Shown here one piece after another: positions 7,113 through 10,722 of a stretch of 10,722 nucleotides of DNA (positions are counted from its first letter, which is position 1; each line of letters begins with the position of its first letter). The notes under the pieces are model-generated. The model saw only the letters and a program-made list of their open reading frames with translations. It was not told where the DNA came from and searched no databases. The translations under genes were made by a program, and so were the position numbers. Source of the DNA: CAYUAI01 sp964442745 (GTDB lineage: Bacteria; Pseudomonadota; Gammaproteobacteria; S012-40); contig CAYUAI010000119.1 in assembly GCA_964442745.1 (NCBI GenBank), forward strand, positions 1-10,722, given 5' to 3'.

Positions 7113-9052
7113 GATTTAGCATCTTTATTAGGCCAGGCGAGTTGTATTGTATGCCAGCCAGGTTGAAGTGAAAAATTTTGCTGATGTGTCTGGCCTGATG
7201 GATCACGCCAGCTAATATCGACCTTTAACTGACTTTGTGCGGGAAACTTTCCGAGTCCGAAATGTAAATCAGGGCTGCGTTTTCCAGAGTGACCATTACC
7301 GCCATCGACCTGAGCGATGAGTATTTTTTTATTGGGTAAATGGACAATCGCCTGGGCACCGATGGCTGGACGGCTATTTTTTACTATTACTGGGCGACCT
7401 TTGTGAATGTCAGTTTTGGCGGGTGAGTTAGGCAGTAACAAATTCAAACCAAGAAAGGCGGCACAATTAGGGCAGTTATTTTGATAAAAATTAGATCGCT
7501 CCCATTGGTTGGCGACGGCAAAATCGATATCGCCATCGCCATCGCCATCTACATCGGCGACGGCAATCCCTCGGGTGACTTGTGGTAAATCCAGCCCTAA
7601 TTCTTTGGCGATATCGATAAAACGTCCATCGTTGTTTTTCACATAAAAAGGATTGTGCTCATGGCCACTGATATCATCTCCTAATTTAGTGGACATCCAA
7701 CTGGCTGGGTATTTGAGTAATTCATCATTGCCCATGGCTAGTTCATGCAGTTCCGGCCAGCGGTCTATCTGACCTTTAAGAAACCCAGTGGCTTGTACCG
7801 CTTCGTGAACGCCATCATTATTAAAGTCTGCCATTCGCACATCCCATGACCAGTCACTGCGTGACAGTCCCAGCGCTTCACTTTGGTCGATAAATGGTGC
7901 ATAGCCTTCTGGCAGTCGATCCAGTTCACCGGTATTAATAAAGGCAAAATGACTTTCTTCCAAGGAAAATTCACCGGCAATATTGCCGACATAAATATCA
8001 AGCAAACCATCATTATTAATGTCGGCAAACTCAACCCCCATACCTTTAAACGAATCTTTACCCAAGACTTTAGATGACGGTGTCGTGAAGTATTTCTCAC
8101 CTTCCAGGAGTGTAAATGATAATTGACCGGGTGTGGATTGATTATAGAGAAAACGATCGGGACCAAAATCGTTGGCGAAATAAATTTCCGGCAACAGATC
8201 ATTGTTGATATCGGCCGCCGCGATAGCCAGTGTCCAGCCACGATTAACATCTTCATCAAGACCATGTTTAGCTAAGGTAAAATTGACGGGTTGTGATCCT
8301 TGGCTCCACAACAGAAAACGCGTGCTGCCGCCATTGTATGCACGCGACATGGAATCTTGCATTTGTTCTTTGTTGGTTGCATTAGCATCAATAATACGCG
8401 CCCCATCAGGAAAATAATTACCCAGAATAATATCGATATGACCATCACCATCCACATCGGCTAGCGTGGCCGCATTGGTGAACCAGCGTTCTTGGTTGTT
8501 GACGATTTCAACCGCATTGAAGTGTTGTTGGTTACGCAAAAAAACTAGTGGCGTTCGCCCCCAGTAATACACCAGTGCATCGGTACGACCATCTTCATTA
8601 AAATCCCCTGGCAAACAACCCATGGGCGCAATAGTGGGGTGATTCGTTCGGCGTGATTTATCTTGCAACAAAATGGGTGAATAACGGAGTCCAGTGCCAG
8701 GTATCGGTGCCACGATCACTTGATTATTACGTGGGTCGACTAAACAATAATCGTTAGCTAATCCATCGCCATCGAAGTCATTGATGGCGATACCTGCACC
8801 GACTGTTGAGATCCAAGCTGAAACTCTTTCCAAACTCGGATTAACGTTGCGAATTTTTCGCATGGATAAACCTTCGAGAGCCGATAGGTTATATTGGGTA
8901 AACGAAAAGCTTGCTGCTAGCTTTATTCGCTCATCCGTATCGGGTTCAGGTAATTTCGCTAAACCGTATAAACTGAAAATGGCTAACAGAGAAAACAGGC
9001 GTGTCGCATTTTTTTTAAATCGATCTTTATGCAATAACAATAAGTATTTCAT
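7109..9052 (-). CDS. unbV: Enediyne cassette FG-GAP/ASPIC protein UnbV, exported or membrane-anchored
   Basis: A 647-residue protein with the start placed at ATG 9052-9050, which shares one base with the unbL stop (TAATG). The frame also opens at a TTG at 9079 (656 residues), but the ATG is better because the basic start and hydrophobic stretch LFSLLAIFSLYGL (about 19-31) then form a normal signal peptide or anchor. The body is a probable FG-GAP beta-propeller with seven Asp-rich, calcium-type loops at about residues 92, 150, 199, 281, 344, 409 and 500 (forms such as DFDGDG, DVDGDGHID, DINNDGLLD). The C-terminus (about 563-641) is an ASPIC/UnbV domain with IGAQAIVHL, VDGGNGHSG and LHFGLGKF. 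A CPNC pair lies at 527-530. Export to the periplasm is predicted. UNBV is required in enediyne cassettes of known producers, but its exact role is not established. The stop overlaps unbU as ATGA. Confidence 0.93.
   Translation of the reverse strand: MKYLLLLHKDRFKKNATRLFSLLAIFSLYGLAKLPEPDTDERIKLAASFSFTQYNLSALEGLSMRKIRNVNPSLERVSAWISTVGAGIAINDFDGDGLANDYCLVDPRNNQVIVAPIPGTGLRYSPILLQDKSRRTNHPTIAPMGCLPGDFNEDGRTDALVYYWGRTPLVFLRNQQHFNAVEIVNNQERWFTNAATLADVDGDGHIDIILGNYFPDGARIIDANATNKEQMQDSMSRAYNGGSTRFLLWSQGSQPVNFTLAKHGLDEDVNRGWTLAIAAADINNDLLPEIYFANDFGPDRFLYNQSTPGQLSFTLLEGEKYFTTPSSKVLGKDSFKGMGVEFADINNDGLLDIYVGNIAGEFSLEESHFAFINTGELDRLPEGYAPFIDQSEALGLSRSDWSWDVRMADFNNDGVHEAVQATGFLKGQIDRWPELHELAMGNDELLKYPASWMSTKLGDDISGHEHNPFYVKNNDGRFIDIAKELGLDLPQVTRGIAVADVDGDGDGDIDFAVANQWERSNFYQNNCPNCAAFLGLNLLLPNSPAKTDIHKGRPVIVKNSRPAIGAQAIVHLPNKKILIAQVDGGNGHSGKRSPDLHFGLGKFPAQSQLKVDISWRDPSGQTHQQNFSLQPGWHTIQLAWPNKDAKS
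7532..7549 (-). repeat. Tandem hexanucleotide repeat, three copies of GATGGC, in unbV
   Basis: Three perfect copies of gccatc on the plus strand (GATGGC on the coding strand) encode an expanded loop, DVDGDGDGDID, where the usual FG-GAP loop would read DVDGDGDID. One Gly-Asp pair seems to have been added in frame. Copy number could vary by strand slippage without breaking the frame. Confidence 0.7.
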
Positions 9053-10005
9053 TAAGCCGCCATCTCTTCGATAAGACAATGCTGGATGCGTTGTCGCCAG
9101 ATTTCATAAACAGGAATCTCTGCACTAATTGGTAAATTAATCAAGGACTGGTCGCAAATTTTGGCGGCAATATCCGTCGAAGTGAAACAAAATATTTTAC
9201 AAGCTAGGGCAGTATCACTTGTCGGGTTACCCGCTCTTTGTCGAGCTTTGGCGGCAAATGCAGCCCCTTGTGCTAGCGTCATATCATGGTGGCCTGATAA
9301 TTTTTTTAATGCGATTAATTCGGCTTCACTGCTCCCCCCGGCATAACTGCTTGCCAAACCAATTCCAGCCCATAAATCGGTTTGACGTGGTGCTGGAAAT
9401 TGCTGAATGCAAGTCGCAATTTTTTCAATATCCGCGCCAAAGACAAACCAGAGGCTACGCCCTAAACCCTGATCGAATGCTCGCCGTGCATAACCCGATA
9501 AATTTTTCTGTGATTGCTGCTCATCTACAAATTGTCGAGCATGGAAATAACCTTGATGAAAACCGAATCCATCCAACGCCAACCATCGACATAAGTCATC
9601 TAAGACATCCACACGTTGCTGAATACGCCAAGGTAACCTCGCCATGGCCCATCCGGCGCCAACATGTAACATATAAAAATGATGATTTCCGGTGGTATTA
9701 ATAAATTTCTGAAATCGACGTGGGCCTTGCATGCTAAGAATATCCAGTAACATTAATCCCATCGCTGCGCCTTCAAAGGCAAAACCCTGAAGTTCTTTAT
9801 CAATTTGTTGATTCAATTCCTCGGAAATTCTTTCTGTATCGTTATGATGTAATGCACTGTGGTAACCAAAGACAAAAGTCTGCCCAATGGTTTCCAGTCG
9901 TTGCTTGATAACTGGATTGGATATGCTGAACCCTCGTTTTTCGCAGGACGTTTCATCCAACTCAATCCCAAACAAACGTTTTCTGATATGTCCTAACGTT
10001 GCCAT
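9052..10005 (-). CDS. unbL: Enediyne cassette DUF1702 protein UnbL
   Basis: A 317-residue soluble-looking protein with no signal peptide or membrane segment. It carries the strongly conserved blocks of the DUF1702/UNBL family: RLETIGQTFVFGYHSAL (36-52), GFAFEGAAMGLMLLD (74-88), HFYMLHVGAGWAMARL (109-124), WLALDGFGFHQGYF (141-154), RRAFDQGLGRSLWFVFGAD (174-192), DLWAGIGLASSYAGG (210-224) and TLAQGAAFAAKAR (243-255). The family is known essentially as the partner of enediyne PKSs. No enzymatic activity is assigned with certainty; conserved His, Glu and Asp residues would fit an enzyme, but that is inference. It is the first gene of the overlapping block. ATG at 10005-10003 has GGGAG 6 bases upstream, and its TAA shares one base with the unbV ATG. 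Length is normal (about 310-350). Confidence 0.94.
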   Translation of the reverse strand: MATLGHIRKRLFGIELDETSCEKRGFSISNPVIKQRLETIGQTFVFGYHSALHHNDTERISEELNQQIDKELQGFAFEGAAMGLMLLDILSMQGPRRFQKFINTTGNHHFYMLHVGAGWAMARLPWRIQQRVDVLDDLCRWLALDGFGFHQGYFHARQFVDEQQSQKNLSGYARRAFDQGLGRSLWFVFGADIEKIATCIQQFPAPRQTDLWAGIGLASSYAGGSSEAELIALKKLSGHHDMTLAQGAAFAAKARQRAGNPTSDTALACKIFCFTSTDIAAKICDQSLINLPISAEIPVYEIWRQRIQHCLIEEMAA

Positions 10006-10011
10006 CTTTTA

Positions 10012-10016
10012 CTCCC
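10012..10016 (-). promoter_or_regulatory. Ribosome binding site of unbL
   Basis: GGGAG on the minus strand lies 6 bases before the ATG of unbL. It is the first clear ribosome entry site of the cassette and fixes the unbL start. I could not find a convincing -35/-10 pair in the 78 bases upstream. Confidence 0.65.
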
Positions 10017-10037
10017 ATAAAACTTTAACCAAGAAGC

Positions 10038-10072
10038 ACGGGCTCGGTTAGATATGATATATCCGAACCCGT
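10038..10072 (-). terminator. Hairpin between the PEP-CTERM gene and unbL: probable terminator or leader structure
   Basis: Two 10-base arms (10038-10047 and 10063-10072) pair around a 15-base AT-rich loop. In minus-strand RNA all ten positions pair (ACGGGUUCGG with CCGAGCCCGU, one of them a G-U wobble); in plus-strand RNA the same position is a C-A mismatch, so the structure favours the minus strand. It starts 11 bases after the PEP-CTERM stop and ends 32 bases before unbL. No U-tract follows in the minus direction, while TTTT follows in the plus direction. It may therefore be a weak or Rho-assisted terminator, an attenuator-like leader element, or an mRNA-stabilising stem. Only 32 bases separate it from unbL, so a separate unbL promoter would have to overlap or precede it. 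Confidence 0.5.
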
Positions 10073-10083
10073 TTTAATGAATG

Positions 10084-10665
10084 TTAGTTTGTAGTAATAT
10101 CAGGATTTTTTTTACGGCGATAGGCTAAAGGTAATAAGCCTAAGCTGAGGAGTAATAAGCTTGAGGGTTCTGGTACCTGATTTACAGTATGTATTCCACC
10201 AGTGGGAGCGATATGCACTATTTCGCCTGTTGCTAATAATAACCGGCCAAGCGAAATCCATTGTGTTCCATTCGACTCGTAATTCCCCAAATCGACTCTG
10301 CTCGCAAGGACAGCTCCATTTGCTATGCTATCTCCAATAATGATGTCAACAAATACATTAAATATAGAGTCATATGTTCCACTTGTACTATTGCCAGTTA
10401 TCGTCATAGTGCCCTTGTTTTTAGAGATATCGGATGTGTTTAGTTCAATGAGGATATTGCCTGTATTACCTCCTATAGTGAATGTATCGATACTTTTTAG
10501 TGATAACTGAACAATTTCTATATCAATGGTATCTTCGCCAGGCGTTGAATCTGCAAAAGTTAAATCTGCATCTTGCAATCTATTCACTTGTGTATCCGAA
10601 CCTCCTGGTCCATTTGGGACACCTACAAATTCTACGATCCCTAGGCTAAGACTTGGGTCAAGCAT
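10084..10665 (-). CDS. Small PEP-CTERM sorting-domain protein lacking a signal peptide
   Basis: A 193-residue protein with a clear C-terminal PEP-CTERM signal: VPEP at 164-167, the hydrophobic stretch SSLLLLSLGLLPLAY (168-182), then RRKK. Such proteins are exported, then recognised by an exosortase at the membrane. The rest is Ser/Thr/Gly/Asp-rich and probably beta-rich, with the early segment FVGVPNGPGGSDTQV. I know of no enzymatic function. The oddity is the N-terminus: from ATG 10665-10663 it reads MLDPSLSLGIVEF, with no Sec signal, although sorting requires export. A stop lies in frame four codons upstream, so the frame cannot be extended. AAAGGG 5 bases before the ATG supports this start, but a frameshift that removed the signal peptide is an alternative. 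It shares strand with the enediyne genes but is separated by a hairpin and is probably not part of the pathway. Confidence 0.8.
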   Translation of the reverse strand: MLDPSLSLGIVEFVGVPNGPGGSDTQVNRLQDADLTFADSTPGEDTIDIEIVQLSLKSIDTFTIGGNTGNILIELNTSDISKNKGTMTITGNSTSGTYDSIFNVFVDIIIGDSIANGAVLASRVDLGNYESNGTQWISLGRLLLATGEIVHIAPTGGIHTVNQVPEPSSLLLLSLGLLPLAYRRKKNPDITTN

Positions 10666-10721
10666 ATCAGCCCTTTAAAGGTGATAAATTTTGTCTTTTT
10701 AACCAGCTTCGAGTAACCTCG
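10641..10721 (-). other. Open reading segment resembling a signal peptide, one frame off the PEP-CTERM gene
   Basis: In the frame shifted by one base from the PEP-CTERM gene, the minus strand is open from the window edge to a TAG at 10643-10641. It reads RGYSKLVKKTKF followed by ITFKGLICLTQVLA. A lysine-rich stretch followed by a fairly hydrophobic stretch ending in V-L-A is what a Sec signal peptide looks like, and it ends just where the mature part of the PEP-CTERM protein would begin. It has no start codon in the window. It may be the displaced signal peptide of a frameshifted gene, or chance: 26 open codons prove little. The rest of 10666-10722 shows no clear promoter. Confidence 0.25.
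10671..10676 (-). promoter_or_regulatory. Possible ribosome binding site of the PEP-CTERM gene
   Basis: AAAGGG on the minus strand lies 5 bases before the ATG at 10665-10663. It matches a Shine-Dalgarno well, but it sits within a small palindrome (CCTTTAAAGG, 10672-10681) and could be coincidental if the true start lies upstream in another frame. Confidence 0.4.
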
Positions 10722-10722
10722 C

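Noticed and set aside
7765..8265. 166-codon open frame on the minus strand in another frame
   Set aside because: It is embedded in unbV, out of frame with its conserved FG-GAP loops. The peptide is rich in Met, Ile and Trp with no family resemblance, as expected of a shadow frame.
7109..9079. TTG start at 9079 for unbV
   Set aside because: The ATG at 9052 overlaps the unbL stop as TAATG, begins a normal signal-like N-terminus and has a better initiation codon, so the nine extra residues are probably not translated.
9219..9701. 160-codon open frame on the plus strand
   Set aside because: It lies wholly antisense to unbL, whose protein matches its family over the full length. The translated peptide has no recognisable motif and the frame has no convincing ribosome site.
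10006..10083. A sigma-70 promoter for unbL
   Set aside because: AT-rich hexamer-like stretches exist (such as TATCAT within the hairpin loop), but none has a good -35 at proper spacing, so no promoter is called.
1..10722. tRNA genes, CRISPR arrays, insertion sequences, att sites or plus-strand genes
   Set aside because: Nearly all of the window is covered by intact minus-strand genes. No regularly spaced repeats, terminal inverted repeats, transposase motifs or tRNA-like cloverleaf were seen by eye.

Overview
The window carries one tightly packed gene block on the minus strand. Read in transcription order it is unbL, unbV, unbU, pksE and a hotdog-fold thioesterase cut by the left window edge. 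This is the conserved five-gene cassette that marks enediyne biosynthetic gene clusters. The diagnostic member is a 1941-residue iterative polyketide synthase with the order KS-AT-ACP-KR-DH-PPTase, all of whose catalytic motifs appear intact. The three partner genes (a DUF1702 protein, an FG-GAP/ASPIC protein and an RnfD-like membrane protein) are the 'unknown' families known almost only from enediyne warhead cassettes.

Layout, right to left in the direction of transcription: a small PEP-CTERM protein gene (10665-10084), unusual in having no N-terminal signal peptide; a 78-base gap with a strong inverted repeat and the unbL ribosome binding site; unbL (10005-9052); unbV (9052-7109); unbU (7112-6201); pksE (6204-379); and the thioesterase gene (392 to beyond base 1). 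From unbL onward each gene overlaps the next by 1, 4, 4 and 14 bases, so the five products are probably made from one translationally coupled message. There is no gene-free stretch above 300 bases, and I see no credible plus-strand gene, RNA gene, insertion sequence, CRISPR array or att site.

Pathway logic, from knowledge of the family: the PKS loads malonyl units, extends and reduces them iteratively on its own ACP (activated by its own C-terminal phosphopantetheinyl transferase), and the thioesterase releases a linear polyene. UnbL, UnbV and UnbU are thought to help turn a nascent chain into the enediyne core, but their chemistry is not settled. Here UnbU is a polytopic membrane protein and UnbV has an N-terminal hydrophobic segment, so part of the machinery probably sits at the inner membrane or faces the periplasm.

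Organism: the moderate to AT-leaning base composition, many A7-A8 runs on the coding strand and the PEP-CTERM sorting signal (which implies an exosortase) point to a Gram-negative bacterium, most likely a proteobacterium and perhaps a gammaproteobacterium. This is not the high-GC actinomycete background of characterised enediynes. The tailoring, resistance and regulatory genes that would identify the product lie outside the window, most likely beyond base 1.
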